48,500 nucleotides of DNA from Actinomycetota bacterium (lineage in GTDB: Bacteria; Actinomycetota; Actinomycetes; S36-B12). Numbering within the stretch: position 1 is the first letter of the stretch; every line of letters begins with the position of its first letter. Location of the stretch: contig WLOY01000007.1 in the NCBI GenBank assembly GCA_009699015.1, positions 1-48,500 of the forward strand, in the 5' to 3' direction. Under the pieces are notes generated by a model. It had not been told where the DNA came from. It did not search any database and was given only the letters and a program-made list of their open reading frames with translations. A program made the position numbers and the translations under genes. Of the stretch, positions 10,062-17,248 are shown one piece after another.

Positions 10062-10128
10062 TTGGCCGCTGCGTGCTTCACGGCAGCATAATGTTTGTCC
10101 GGTTCCACGCTTCTCACGTTCCACGCTT
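10062..10128 (+). promoter_or_regulatory. Possible rpmB promoter with an 11-bp direct repeat
   Basis: CATAAT at 10087-10092 is a good -10, with TTGGCC at 10062-10067 as a weak -35 (19-bp spacing). Just downstream, GTTCCACGCTT occurs twice (10102-10112 and 10118-10128, 16 bp apart), near the expected transcription start, which would suit an operator or leader element. The 239-bp spacer between the divergent DAK2 gene and rpmB contains no other gene. The assignment is tentative. Confidence 0.35.
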
Positions 10129-10229
10129 ACCCGCTCGACCGTTCTCTTGATCACCAGTCCTCGGCCCGGCCAACCGGCCCAGCCGGCACGATCGATGCCG
10201 ATCCGGCATCACACATGAAGGAGTGCACC

Positions 10230-10418
10230 GTGGCTGCCAACTGCGATGTCTGCGGCAAGGGCCCAAGCTTCGGGCACAGCATCTCTCACTCGCACCGTCG
10301 CACGAAGCGCCGCTGGAACCCGAACATCCAGCGGGTTCGCACGCTCGTGGGCAAGACCCCCAAGCGCCAGAACGTGTGCGCCTCCTGCCTCAAGGCCGGC
10401 AAGGTCGTCCGCAACTAG
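10230..10418 (+). CDS. rpmB: 50S ribosomal protein L28 (zinc-binding form)
   Basis: A 62-aa large-subunit ribosomal protein starting with GTG at 10230 (AAGGAG 8 nt upstream). The sequence opens with [20 protein letters not shown], the L28 signature, and contains two CxxC pairs (Cys5/Cys8 and Cys50/Cys53), so it is the zinc-containing paralogue. A GTG start is preferred over the in-frame ATG at 10215 because L28 proteins begin this way. It is divergently placed from the DAK2/recG operon. Confidence 0.96.
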   Translation: MAANCDVCGKGPSFGHSISHSHRRTKRRWNPNIQRVRTLVGKTPKRQNVCASCLKAGKVVRN

Positions 10419-10468
10419 TCGTCCGCAGCACATTGGGCGCAGCCGGTCGATCGCGGTACGCGGTCGGC

Positions 10469-10474
10469 TAGCCT
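10469..10474 (+). promoter_or_regulatory. -10 element, leaderless start of the PemK-like gene
   Basis: TAGCCT followed by exactly 6 nt and then the ATG at 10481. With the usual distance from a -10 to +1, transcription would start on the first base of the start codon. There is no ribosome-binding site before this ATG, which agrees. Confidence 0.6.
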
Positions 10475-10480
10475 GCGGTC

Positions 10481-10972
10481 ATGTCGAGCGCAGCCGGAAC
10501 CGCGCCGCCCTCCGACGGAGGGGCCCGGGACTTCTCCGGCCGGGTCCGCTGGGAGTACCGCCCTCGGATGAACGGCACCCCAGATCCCGGCGAGATCGTG
10601 TGGACGTGGGTCGCCTACGAGGATGACCCCTCGGTCGGCAAGGATCGGCCGGTCGTCGTCATCGGCCGCGCCGATCGCAGGCAACTCGCTGTGCTCATGC
10701 TCTCGACGCGTGACCATTCCGGAGATCCCCGGTGGCTGTCGATCGGGACAGGTGACTGGGATGCCCAGCACCGTACGAGCTGGGTCCGAAGCGACCGGAT
10801 CCTGGCCGTCCGGCCCTCGGCGATCCGCCGTGAGGGCTCAGTGCTCCCCAGATCGGTCTACGAGGCCATCCGCACCGCTGCCGGTCCGCGCGACTCAGGT
10901 CTGCGCCGCAGCTTCAGACGCTTGTTCGGCAGGTCCGCTCGACCGCCGATCACTCCCGTCGAGCCCCGTTGA
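10481..10972 (+). CDS. PemK/MazF-like protein
   Basis: A 163-aa protein. The core PDPGEIVWTWVAYEDDPSVGKDRPVVVIG (given as residues about 35-63) is the PemK/MazF fold opening, where toxins have GDVVWVDLDP..GSEQ.KRPVLVI. The later segment (SIGTGDWDAQHRTSWVRSDR) replaces the usual Thr/Ser catalytic region and is only loosely similar. No small antitoxin gene precedes or follows it: the gene is leaderless and its 3' end overlaps convergent thiL by 23 bp. Actinobacteria often keep such a lone conserved PemK-like gene, so a role other than a classical toxin is possible. Confidence 0.7.
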   Translation: MSSAAGTAPPSDGGARDFSGRVRWEYRPRMNGTPDPGEIVWTWVAYEDDPSVGKDRPVVVIGRADRRQLAVLMLSTRDHSGDPRWLSIGTGDWDAQHRTSWVRSDRILAVRPSAIRREGSVLPRSVYEAIRTAAGPRDSGLRRSFRRLFGRSARPPITPVEPR

Positions 10973-11918
10973 AGTGGACGTGCCCTCCCGTATCCTCCAT
11001 CCGCAGGCCATCGACGATGACGCCCGGCTCCTGTGAGGCCAGGACGGACCCGATGATGCGAAATGCCGCCGGAATCGCCGCACCGGCCGGGAACGTCGCG
11101 AGCAGCGCGTGATCCTCCCCGCCGGTGAGCATCCACTCCCTCGGATCGACGCCGAAGGCTGATGCGGCAACGGCAATGGGCTCAGGGGAAACCCAGTCGG
11201 ACGTGTCGATCACGACCGCGACCCCCGAGGCCTCTGCAAGATGCCGGGCGTCAGCGATGAGTCCATCGCTCACGTCGATCATCGCCGTGGCGCCGGCGTC
11301 CGCGGCCATGGGTCCGGCGGAGTAGGGCGGGTCGGGGATCCGGTGGGCCTCGACAAGCGCCGAGGGCGAGCGAAACCCTCCGGACAGCACGGCCAGCCCT
11401 GCCGCCGACCAGCCGAGTCGGCCCGCGACCGCGAGAACGTCGCCCGCACGCGCCCCCGAGCGAAGCACCGGGCTCCTCCCCTGCAGGTCACCGAGGGCCG
11501 TGACGGACAAGGTGATGACCGGCGACGCAACGACATCGCCTCCGACGACACACGCCCCGACCCTGGCAGCCTCTGCAGTGAGTCCGGCGGTGCACTCAAG
11601 CGCCCATGTGACGGGGAGGTCGCCCGGGGCGGCAAAGCCCACGAGAAGCGACGTGGCCACGCCGCCCATCGCTGCGACATCCGCGAGACTGGCGGCGGCC
11701 GCCTTGCGGCCCACATCGGTCGCACTCGACCAGTCCCGGCGAAAGTGGATTCCCTCGACGAGGACGTCGATTGTCGCGAGGACGCTCCCGGACGCCGTCG
11801 CGACGACTGCGGTGTCATCGCCCGGGCCGACCAGGCACGCGGCGCAGCGGGGCAGGGCCTCGGTGATGCGGGCGATGAGTCCGAACTCGCCGGCTTCACC
11901 GATCGTCGTCTCGCTCAA
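10950..11918 (-). CDS. thiL: Thiamine-monophosphate kinase
   Basis: Phosphorylates thiamine monophosphate to thiamine diphosphate, the cofactor needed among others by IlvB in this window. The 322-aa protein is of the PurM/ThiL fold: GEFGLIARI at the N-terminus, VGPGDDTAVV (about 31-40) with Mg-binding Asp residues, DVLVEGIHF, ASLADVAAMGG, and MIDVSDGLIADARHLAEASG in the second half. The start is a TTG (11918) with a good GGAG 6 nt upstream. No TPP riboswitch-like structure is seen in the short 57-bp spacer to the divergent RAM-domain gene. Confidence 0.93.
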   Translation of the reverse strand: MSETTIGEAGEFGLIARITEALPRCAACLVGPGDDTAVVATASGSVLATIDVLVEGIHFRRDWSSATDVGRKAAAASLADVAAMGGVATSLLVGFAAPGDLPVTWALECTAGLTAEAARVGACVVGGDVVASPVITLSVTALGDLQGRSPVLRSGARAGDVLAVAGRLGWSAAGLAVLSGGFRSPSALVEAHRIPDPPYSAGPMAADAGATAMIDVSDGLIADARHLAEASGVAVVIDTSDWVSPEPIAVAASAFGVDPREWMLTGGEDHALLATFPAGAAIPAAFRIIGSVLASQEPGVIVDGLRMEDTGGHVHFNGARRE

Positions 11919-11963
11919 GGCTCTCCTTTCCGGACACGGGCGGCCTCGCGGCTCGCGAGTCGC

Positions 11964-11969
11964 TAGTCT
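11964..11969 (+). promoter_or_regulatory. -10 element, leaderless start of the RAM-domain gene
   Basis: TAGTCT, then 6 nt, then the ATG at 11976; no ribosome-binding site is present, so the mRNA should begin at the start codon. Confidence 0.6.
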
Positions 11970-11975
11970 CCCAGC

Positions 11976-12212
11976 ATGGTCGTCCAGGCGTACGTGCTCA
12001 TCCAGACAGAGGTGGGAATGGCTCCGACGGTGGTCCGCGCGATCCGCGAGATCGCCGGCGTCACCATCGCCGAGGACGTCACCGGACCTTACGACGTCAT
12101 CGTCCGGGCCGAGGCGAACACCATGGATGAACTCGGCCGCCTCATCATCGCGAGCATCCAGGCGGTGCCCGGCATCACCAGGACCCTCACCTGCCCGGTG
12201 CTCAACCTCTGA
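11976..12212 (+). CDS. Stand-alone Lrp/AsnC ligand-binding (RAM) domain protein
   Basis: A 78-aa protein made only of the RAM/AsnC ligand-binding domain (VQAYVLIQTEVGMAPTVVRA at the start, GPYDVIVRAEANTMDELGRLI in the middle, VPGITRTLTCPVL at the end), without the helix-turn-helix of full Lrp proteins. Such proteins form oligomers that bind amino acids and may modulate full-length Lrp regulators; the ligand here is unknown. The position between thiL and ddl is conserved in actinobacteria. The ddl-derived tandem repeat starts 10 bp after its stop codon. Confidence 0.85.
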   Translation: MVVQAYVLIQTEVGMAPTVVRAIREIAGVTIAEDVTGPYDVIVRAEANTMDELGRLIIASIQAVPGITRTLTCPVLNL

Positions 12213-12221
12213 TGGCGTGAG

Positions 12222-12317
12222 TCACCGCAGGCCTGTCTCACCGCAGGCCTGTCTCACCGCAGGCCTGTCTCACCGCAGGCCTGTCTCACCGCAGGCCTGT
12301 CTCACCGTAGGCCTGTG
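12222..12317. repeat. 16-bp tandem repeat, six copies, including the ddl stop codon
   Basis: Six head-to-tail copies of a 16-bp unit (TCACCGCAGGCCTGTC on the plus strand) start at 12222, 12238, 12254, 12270, 12286 and 12302. The first five are identical; the sixth is changed at two positions and is the 3' end of ddl, whose TGA is the first three bases of the unit (12302-12304, minus strand). The array therefore looks like repeated copying of the last codons and stop of ddl into the space before the convergent RAM-domain gene. There are no spacers, so it is not a CRISPR array. Confidence 0.95.
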
Positions 12318-13375
12318 CCCCGACGCTGGGCATCGCGCACCAGGTGCGCCACCAGTTCCGCGTAGGCGAGCCCCGACGCCCCCCACATCCGCGGGAACAT
12401 CGAGATCGGCGTGAACCCGGGCATCGTGTTGACCTCGTTGATGATCACCCCGCCCGATGAGTCGGTGAAGAAGTCGACCCGCGCCAGTCCCTCGCAGCCA
12501 AGCGCCTCGAACGCCAGGCATGCCTGGCGTCGAACCTCCGACTCGAGTGCCTCGTCGAGTTCCGCCGGGACGACGAGGGTTGTCGAGTCGTCCAGGTACT
12601 TGGCATCGAAGTCGTAGAACTCGTGGCTGCCGCCGACGATGATCTCGGCGCAGCGGCTCGCGCACGGCACCCCAATTTCGTCCTCTATGACCCCGCACTC
12701 GATCTCCCGAGCCCCCTCGACCCCCGCCTCGACGACGACGCGCGGATCGTGGGCGCGCGCGGCCTCGATCGCCGATTCGAGGCCCTCGATGGAGTGCACC
12801 TTGGAGATGCCCTGCGATGACCCGGCACGGGCCGGCTTCACGAACACCGGGAACCCGACTGCGCTCGCACGCCTCAGGGAGATTTCGCGGTCGGATCGCC
12901 ACTGACGATCGGTGATCACCGCATACGGGCCCACTTCGAGGCCTGCGGAGGCGAACAGTGCCTTCATCGTCGCCTTGTCCATGGCGACCGCTGATGCCAG
13001 GACCCCTGACCCGACGTAGGGGATGCCGGACATCTCCAGGAGACCCTGGATCGTGCCGTCCTCGCCCCACGGCCCGTGGAGCACCGGGAACACGACGTCG
13101 ATTTCCCCGAGCTCCGCGGATCGCACGGCAGGATCGGCGCTCAGGACCACCGGCCGGTCGTTGGCCGCGACTGCAGGGACGACGCCATCGACGATTCGAA
13201 GAAGATCAGGATCGACGTCCTGCAGGAACCACCCACCGTCCGGGGTGATGCCGATGGCCACGGTCTCAAATGACTGGGGGTCAAGTGCGCGCAGGATGCT
13301 CCCCGCGCTCACGCATGAGATTCCGTGCTCACTGCTACGACCCCCGAAGACGACGGCGACCCGGATCTTCTGCAC
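12302..13375 (-). CDS. ddl: D-alanine-D-alanine ligase
   Basis: ATP-grasp enzyme that makes the D-Ala-D-Ala dipeptide of peptidoglycan. The 357-aa protein has VVFGGRSSEHGISC at the N-terminus, HGPWGEDGTIQGLLEM (about 100-115), GSGVLASAVAMDK, VKPARAGSSQGISKV (ATP binding), EFYDFDAKYLDD, the metal-binding INEVNTMPGFT near 316, and ARVDFF. The start is a leaderless GTG (13375). In mycobacteria and streptomycetes ddl also sits near gpsA and thiL; the DUF3515 gene often found beside it is absent here. Its 3' end is the origin of the 16-bp repeat array. Confidence 0.96.
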   Translation of the reverse strand: MQKIRVAVVFGGRSSEHGISCVSAGSILRALDPQSFETVAIGITPDGGWFLQDVDPDLLRIVDGVVPAVAANDRPVVLSADPAVRSAELGEIDVVFPVLHGPWGEDGTIQGLLEMSGIPYVGSGVLASAVAMDKATMKALFASAGLEVGPYAVITDRQWRSDREISLRRASAVGFPVFVKPARAGSSQGISKVHSIEGLESAIEAARAHDPRVVVEAGVEGAREIECGVIEDEIGVPCASRCAEIIVGGSHEFYDFDAKYLDDSTTLVVPAELDEALESEVRRQACLAFEALGCEGLARVDFFTDSSGGVIINEVNTMPGFTPISMFPRMWGASGLAYAELVAHLVRDAQRRGTGLR

Positions 13376-13381
13376 GTGCTG

Positions 13382-13414
13382 ACCGTACCGGTCCGCGATG
13401 GGTGCGACTATGGT
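13382..13414. promoter_or_regulatory. Divergent leaderless promoters of ddl and the Cys/Met PLP gene
   Basis: Within the 45 bp separating two divergent GTG start codons lie two -10 hexamers: TACGGT on the minus strand (13382-13387), 6 nt before the ddl GTG, and TATGGT on the plus strand (13409-13414), 6 nt before the GTG at 13421. Both mRNAs should be leaderless. The -35 region of each promoter overlaps the other's -10 or coding start, so simultaneous RNA polymerase binding is unlikely. Confidence 0.55.
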
Positions 13415-13420
13415 CGGTCC

Positions 13421-14506
13421 GTGGCCGAGCAGACGAGTGAACCATTGAGAGCCGAGACGTTCGTCGTGACGGCCGGCCGACCGGCCCGCAGTCCCGATGC
13501 CCCGCTCAACACCCCCATCGTGCCGGCATCGTCGTTCATCGCCGGTGGCCCGATGGAGTACGCCCGCGAGGATTCACCGAGCGCCAGTGCGCTCGAGGAG
13601 GTCATCGGCGGCCTCGAGGGCGGGGCGGCCACGGTCTTCTCCTCGGGCATGGCCGCTGCCGGCGCAGCCATGGACCTCGTGCCTCCAGGCGCGATCGTCG
13701 TCGCCCCGAGCGCGGCCTACACCGGAGTCGCCGTTCGGCTGCGCGAACTCGATTCGATCGGACGCATCAGGCTCCGTATCGTCGACGTCGACAGCACGGC
13801 GGCGGTGGTCGACGCATGCGACGGGGCCCACCTGCTGTGGCTCGAGTCGCCCACGAACCCGCTGCTCCAGGTCGCCGACCTGCCCGCATGCATCGATGCC
13901 GCTCATACTGCCGGCGCACTCGCCCTCGTCGACAACACCTTCGCCACGCCAATGCTCCAGCGCCCGCTGCAGGATGGCGCGGACATCGTCCTGCACAGCG
14001 TCACCAAGGCGCTCAGCGGCCATTCGGACCTGCTCATGGGCGCACTCGTCGCCCGAGATGCCGAGCTGGCAGAGCGCATTCGGCTCAGGCGTGTCCTGCT
14101 CGGCGGATCGACGAGCGCATTCGACTGCTATCTCGCACTGCGCGGGATCCGCACCCTGGCGCTACGCATCGACAAGGCCCAGTCCAGCGCGCGCACCATT
14201 GCCGACCGGCTCAACGGGCACCCAGCCCTCAGCAGGGTGCGCTACCCCGGCTTCGGGACCATCGCCGCGATCGAGGTGGCCGGCGGGCCCGCAGCCGCCG
14301 ACGCCGTTTGCCGCCTGACGTCTATCTGGACCCACGCAACGAGCCTCGGCGGGGTCGAGTCGCTGCTCGAGCGCCGCCGACGCTGGGCCTTGGAGAGCAC
14401 GACCGTTCCGGAGAGCCTCATCCGGCTCTCGTTCGGCATCGAGCATGCCGACGACCTCTGGGCCGATCTCAGCGGTGCCCTCGACGCATCCCTGCGCGAT
14501 GCGTAA
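13421..14506 (+). CDS. Cys/Met metabolism PLP-dependent enzyme (cystathionine gamma-lyase/synthase family)
   Basis: A 361-aa fold-type I PLP enzyme of the cystathionine lyase/synthase family. The PLP lysine is in LHSVTKALSGHSDLLMG (about 187-203), preceded by LLWLESPTNPLLQV and LALVDNTFATP, which hold the cofactor-binding Asp and the substrate-site motif. The C-terminal THATSLGGVESLLERR and LIRLSFGIE are diagnostic. Actinobacterial genomes usually carry this gene here, annotated as cystathionine gamma-lyase; gamma-synthase or O-acetylhomoserine activity cannot be excluded from sequence alone. The GTG at 13421 is taken because of the -10 element 6 nt ahead; an open frame upstream overlaps ddl. 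Confidence 0.85.
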   Translation: MAEQTSEPLRAETFVVTAGRPARSPDAPLNTPIVPASSFIAGGPMEYAREDSPSASALEEVIGGLEGGAATVFSSGMAAAGAAMDLVPPGAIVVAPSAAYTGVAVRLRELDSIGRIRLRIVDVDSTAAVVDACDGAHLLWLESPTNPLLQVADLPACIDAAHTAGALALVDNTFATPMLQRPLQDGADIVLHSVTKALSGHSDLLMGALVARDAELAERIRLRRVLLGGSTSAFDCYLALRGIRTLALRIDKAQSSARTIADRLNGHPALSRVRYPGFGTIAAIEVAGGPAAADAVCRLTSIWTHATSLGGVESLLERRRRWALESTTVPESLIRLSFGIEHADDLWADLSGALDASLRDA

Positions 14507-14546
14507 GCGATCGGCAGATCGTAAGCGACCGACCTATTCGTAAGCG
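14502..14546. repeat. Short repeat (CGTAAGCG core, three copies) including the PLP-gene stop codon
   Basis: CGTAAGCG occurs at 14502-14509, 14520-14527 and 14539-14546, spaced 18 and 19 bp, within units that are only partly alike (CGTAAGCGATCGGCAGAT, CGTAAGCGACCGACCTATT). The first copy contains the TAA stop of the PLP enzyme gene. The region separates it from convergent gpsA. Confidence 0.7.
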
Positions 14547-14561
14547 TCCGCCCGTGATCAG

Positions 14562-15572
14562 CTAGGCGCCAGCGACCGTCTCGCGCTTGGTATCGCGTGC
14601 CATGAAGGCGGCGGCCAGGGACTTCGGCGAGCGTCCGTGGTGCAGGACCTGAACCACCTGCTCGGTGATCGGCATGTCGACCCCGTGCTCCCGGGCAAGG
14701 GCCAGGATCGGCTCGCAGCTCTTGTATCCCTCGCACGTCTGCTTCGTCGCCTCGATGGTCTCCGCGACCGTGAGCCCGCGGCCGAGGTTCAGGCCGAACG
14801 TCCGGTTGCGCGACAGCGGCGACTGGCACGTCGCGACGAGATCTCCGACACCGGCTAGGCCCTGGAACGTGAGCGGGTCAGCCCCGAGCGCCACGCCCAG
14901 CCGCGCGATCTCCGCCAGGCCGCGGGTGATGAGCGAGGCCTGCGAGTTCTCACCCAGGCCCATTCCGACAGCCATCCCGTTGGCGAGGGCGATCACGTTC
15001 TTGACCGCGCCACCGATCTCGGTCCCGACGACGTCGGTTGTCCAGTACGGACGGAAGTAGTCGGTCGTGCAGGCGTCGGCGAGGAGCCTGGCGCTCGACT
15101 CCAGATCGCATGCAATGGTCGTCGCAGTGGGCTGGTGCTCGGCGACCTCCCGAGCGAGATTGGGGCCTGACACGACGGCGACGCGATGGCTCGCCACTCC
15201 GGTCACCTCAGAGATGACCTCGCTCATGCGCTGCATGGTCTCCAGCTCGATCCCCTTGATGAGGCTCACGAGCACGCAGTTGCCGGGGAGCCTCGGGGCC
15301 CACATCGCGAGGTTCTCGCGAAGCACCTGCGCCGGGATCGCCAGGACGACGAGGTCGGCACCTTCAAGGGCACGAGACGGATCGGTCGTTGCAGCGACGG
15401 TCTCCGGGAGGTCGATGCCCGGGTGATACGCCTCGTTGCGATGGCTGCCGTTGACCTGCTCAGCCACAACGTCATCACGGGTCCAGATGGTCACCTGGCT
15501 TCCGGCATCCGCGAGCACCATCGAAAAGGCTGTCCCCCATGATCCGCTGCCCATGATCGCCACCCGGCTCAT
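14562..15572 (-). CDS. gpsA: Glycerol-3-phosphate dehydrogenase [NAD(P)+]
   Basis: Reduces dihydroxyacetone phosphate to sn-glycerol 3-phosphate, feeding the acyltransferases of phospholipid synthesis. The 336-aa protein has the Rossmann motif IMGSGSWGTAFS (about 6-17), the segment LVSLIKGIE, GTEIGGAVKNVIALANG with the catalytic Lys, and GLAGVGDLVATCQSPLSRNRTFG. The ATG at 15572 overlaps the TGA of plsC (ATGA), so the two are coupled; a much longer open frame upstream is not used. The pairing plsC-gpsA fits a phospholipid operon. Confidence 0.96.
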   Translation of the reverse strand: MSRVAIMGSGSWGTAFSMVLADAGSQVTIWTRDDVVAEQVNGSHRNEAYHPGIDLPETVAATTDPSRALEGADLVVLAIPAQVLRENLAMWAPRLPGNCVLVSLIKGIELETMQRMSEVISEVTGVASHRVAVVSGPNLAREVAEHQPTATTIACDLESSARLLADACTTDYFRPYWTTDVVGTEIGGAVKNVIALANGMAVGMGLGENSQASLITRGLAEIARLGVALGADPLTFQGLAGVGDLVATCQSPLSRNRTFGLNLGRGLTVAETIEATKQTCEGYKSCEPILALAREHGVDMPITEQVVQVLHHGRSPKSLAAAFMARDTKRETVAGA

Positions 15573-16297
15573 ACGGGCCCGTTTCGCTCGAACACCATTC
15601 GCTCCTTCGGCGGGGTCTCGTGACGTATCTCCGCGAGGAGGTCGGTCATGGCATCCATGAGCCGGTCGGTCGCGATGTGCAATGTATCGGCATCGAGCGG
15701 CCGATCGGCGAGATCGCTGAGATCGACCGGGGCTCCGATCCGAACATGCATCGTCTTTCGCGGAAACAGGCGCAGCTGCTTGCGATAGGGCGCCATGACC
15801 TCCTGCGCCCCCCACTGGGCGAGCGGCAGCAGCGGCCTGCCAGTTGCGAGGGCTATCCGTGCTGCGCCCGTCTTGCCCTGCATGGGCCACAGGTCCGGGT
15901 CACGGGTGATCGTTCCCTCGGGGTAGACGACGATGCATTCGCCTCGTTCGACGGCGGTCACGGCATCGCGGACGGCATCGACAGCCTCGACTGTCTCGCG
16001 GTACACCTTCACCTGGCCGGCACTCGTGATGATCGGTCCCATGATCGGAACCCGGAATACCGACTCCTTGGCGAGGAACCGCGGTGGACGGTCAACGCTC
16101 CAGAGCATGTGCGCGACGACGAGGGGGTCGAACCACGAAGTGTGGTTTGGCGCGACAATGATTCCGCCGGGGTCCGCCTCGAGATGCTCGACCCCCTGCC
16201 AGTCGCGCTTGGTGAGCAGTTGCATCGGCAGCCACAGCAGGAATACTGCGACGCGAAACCCCCAGCCCAACCGCCATGCGCGTCTCGTCCGGGTCAT
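15569..16297 (-). CDS. plsC: 1-acyl-sn-glycerol-3-phosphate acyltransferase (PlsC family)
   Basis: Membrane-associated acyltransferase that adds the second acyl chain to lysophosphatidate. In the 242-aa protein the catalytic NHTSWFD (His-x4-Asp) lies near residue 52, the substrate motif YPEGTI near 127, and a hydrophobic segment (LGWGFRVAVFLLWLPMQL) anchors the N-terminus. The ATG at 16297 is preferred over the GTG at 16303 because a TAGATT -10 ends 6 nt before it. It overlaps gpsA by 4 bp. Confidence 0.92.
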   Translation of the reverse strand: MTRTRRAWRLGWGFRVAVFLLWLPMQLLTKRDWQGVEHLEADPGGIIVAPNHTSWFDPLVVAHMLWSVDRPPRFLAKESVFRVPIMGPIITSAGQVKVYRETVEAVDAVRDAVTAVERGECIVVYPEGTITRDPDLWPMQGKTGAARIALATGRPLLPLAQWGAQEVMAPYRKQLRLFPRKTMHVRIGAPVDLSDLADRPLDADTLHIATDRLMDAMTDLLAEIRHETPPKERMVFERNGPV

Positions 16298-16303
16298 TTC
16301 CAC

Positions 16304-16309
16304 AATCTA
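16304..16309 (-). promoter_or_regulatory. -10 element, leaderless start of plsC
   Basis: TAGATT on the minus strand, 6 nt before the ATG at 16297. It drives the plsC-gpsA pair. It decides between two possible starts, since the alternative GTG (16303) would directly abut the -10. Confidence 0.6.
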
Positions 16310-16368
16310 GCGCCCGAAGCGTCACGGCAGGGTCATGAGTGAGATCCCCGTTTGATTGGATGGGCACC

Positions 16369-17010
16369 ATGGAGTGGACGGCGGTGGTGCCCATGAAGTC
16401 GCTTCCGGACGCCAAGAGCAGGCTCCTGCCCGATGATGATCCGACCCGGCCCGAGCTCGCACTGGCGTTCCTCGAGGATGTCCTCGCCGCACTGGACGGC
16501 GCTGCTGCGATTGCCGGAGTCGTCATCGTCACCGATGACGAGCGGGTCCGTCGCATTGTTGACGCCTCGCCCGCGCGGTGGATTGCGGAATCCCCGCACA
16601 CCGGCCTCAACCCGGCCGCTGCCTTCGGGGCCGCGAGCCTGCCTCCCGGCTCAGCCGTGGCCATCGTCGCCGGCGACCTCCCCTGCCTCACCGCTGAGGC
16701 AGTCGACCTGGTGCTCGCCCTCGCCGGGGCTCGTGAGCGCGCATTCGTGAGCGACGCACAGGGAATCGGGACCACCATGCTCCTCGACAGCGTGTCCGCC
16801 AACTGCTCGCCGGCATTCGGCGAGCGGTCCCGCGCCCGGCACGTTCAACTCGGCTACGTCGATATCGGCCTGGACTCGAACGCCGAGGCCCGCCGACTGC
16901 TCGCTCGGGCTCGACGTGACGTCGACACGCAGGTTGACCTGTGGGATGCCATGCGCCTCGGCGTCGGCGCGGCAACGAGTGCCGTCCTGCTCGGGGCCCT
17001 CGCCCGATGA
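16369..17010 (+). CDS. cofC: 2-phospho-L-lactate / phosphoenolpyruvate guanylyltransferase (CofC/FbiD)
   Basis: Nucleotidyltransferase of coenzyme F420 synthesis, activating phospholactate or PEP with GTP. The 213-aa protein starts EWTAVVPMKSLPDAKSRL (nucleotide-binding loop), has VVIVTDDERVRRI near 58, ADLPCLTAEAV-like AGDLPCLTAEAVDLVL near 104, and GIGTTMLLDSV with the typical DGxGTT-like motif. An in-frame ATG at 16360 could add three residues. In mycobacteria fbiD (Rv2983) occupies the same neighbourhood beside gpsA and hupB. It implies that the host makes F420, in line with the F420-type protein at 33244-33663. Confidence 0.9.
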   Translation: MEWTAVVPMKSLPDAKSRLLPDDDPTRPELALAFLEDVLAALDGAAAIAGVVIVTDDERVRRIVDASPARWIAESPHTGLNPAAAFGAASLPPGSAVAIVAGDLPCLTAEAVDLVLALAGARERAFVSDAQGIGTTMLLDSVSANCSPAFGERSRARHVQLGYVDIGLDSNAEARRLLARARRDVDTQVDLWDAMRLGVGAATSAVLLGALAR

Positions 17011-17192
17011 TTCCCGCAACCGTCCGGTCGACCAGTCCCGGGGGCGACGTGATCATCGTGGGAGACGATGGCTTCTCGCTTACCGTGCCGCGTTCGGTCG
17101 TCGAGGCATCCGTGTTCCGTCTCCTGCGGGTCGGCCAACGACTTGGGGTCACCCTCGATGACGGCGCCCCTGTCCGGATCGACCTGCCGTGA
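17007..17192 (+). CDS. Small conserved hypothetical protein coupled to cofC
   Basis: A 61-aa protein whose ATG overlaps the cofC stop (ATGA). The sequence reads as a small all-beta module (GGDVIIVGDDGFSLTVPRS, then VFRLLRVGQRLGVTLDDG), with the alternating hydrophobics and 'RPGQRV'-like ending reminiscent of cold-shock/OB-type small proteins. No catalytic residue is evident. Translational coupling to cofC suggests co-expression, but a role in F420 synthesis is inference only. Confidence 0.65.
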   Translation: MIPATVRSTSPGGDVIIVGDDGFSLTVPRSVVEASVFRLLRVGQRLGVTLDDGAPVRIDLP

Positions 17193-17236
17193 CCCACGTC
17201 CCCGGACCGACCCCCGTGCGGGCCGCCTTCCCCCAC

Positions 17237-17242
17237 TAGGTT
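17237..17242 (+). promoter_or_regulatory. -10 element, leaderless start of the KstD-like gene
   Basis: TAGGTT, 6 nt before the ATG at 17249. No -35 is recognised and there is no separate ribosome-binding site apart from the CCTCCC, which is the wrong strand sense. Confidence 0.55.
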
Positions 17243-17248
17243 CCTCCC

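Noticed and set aside
11919..11975. TPP riboswitch upstream of thiL
   Set aside because: The spacer is only 57 bp and lacks the conserved TPP-binding core; a GGAG box sits directly before the TTG start.
12222..12317. CRISPR-like array
   Set aside because: The copies are directly adjacent without unique spacers, the unit is only 16 bp, and no cas gene is present. It is a tandem repeat derived from the ddl end.
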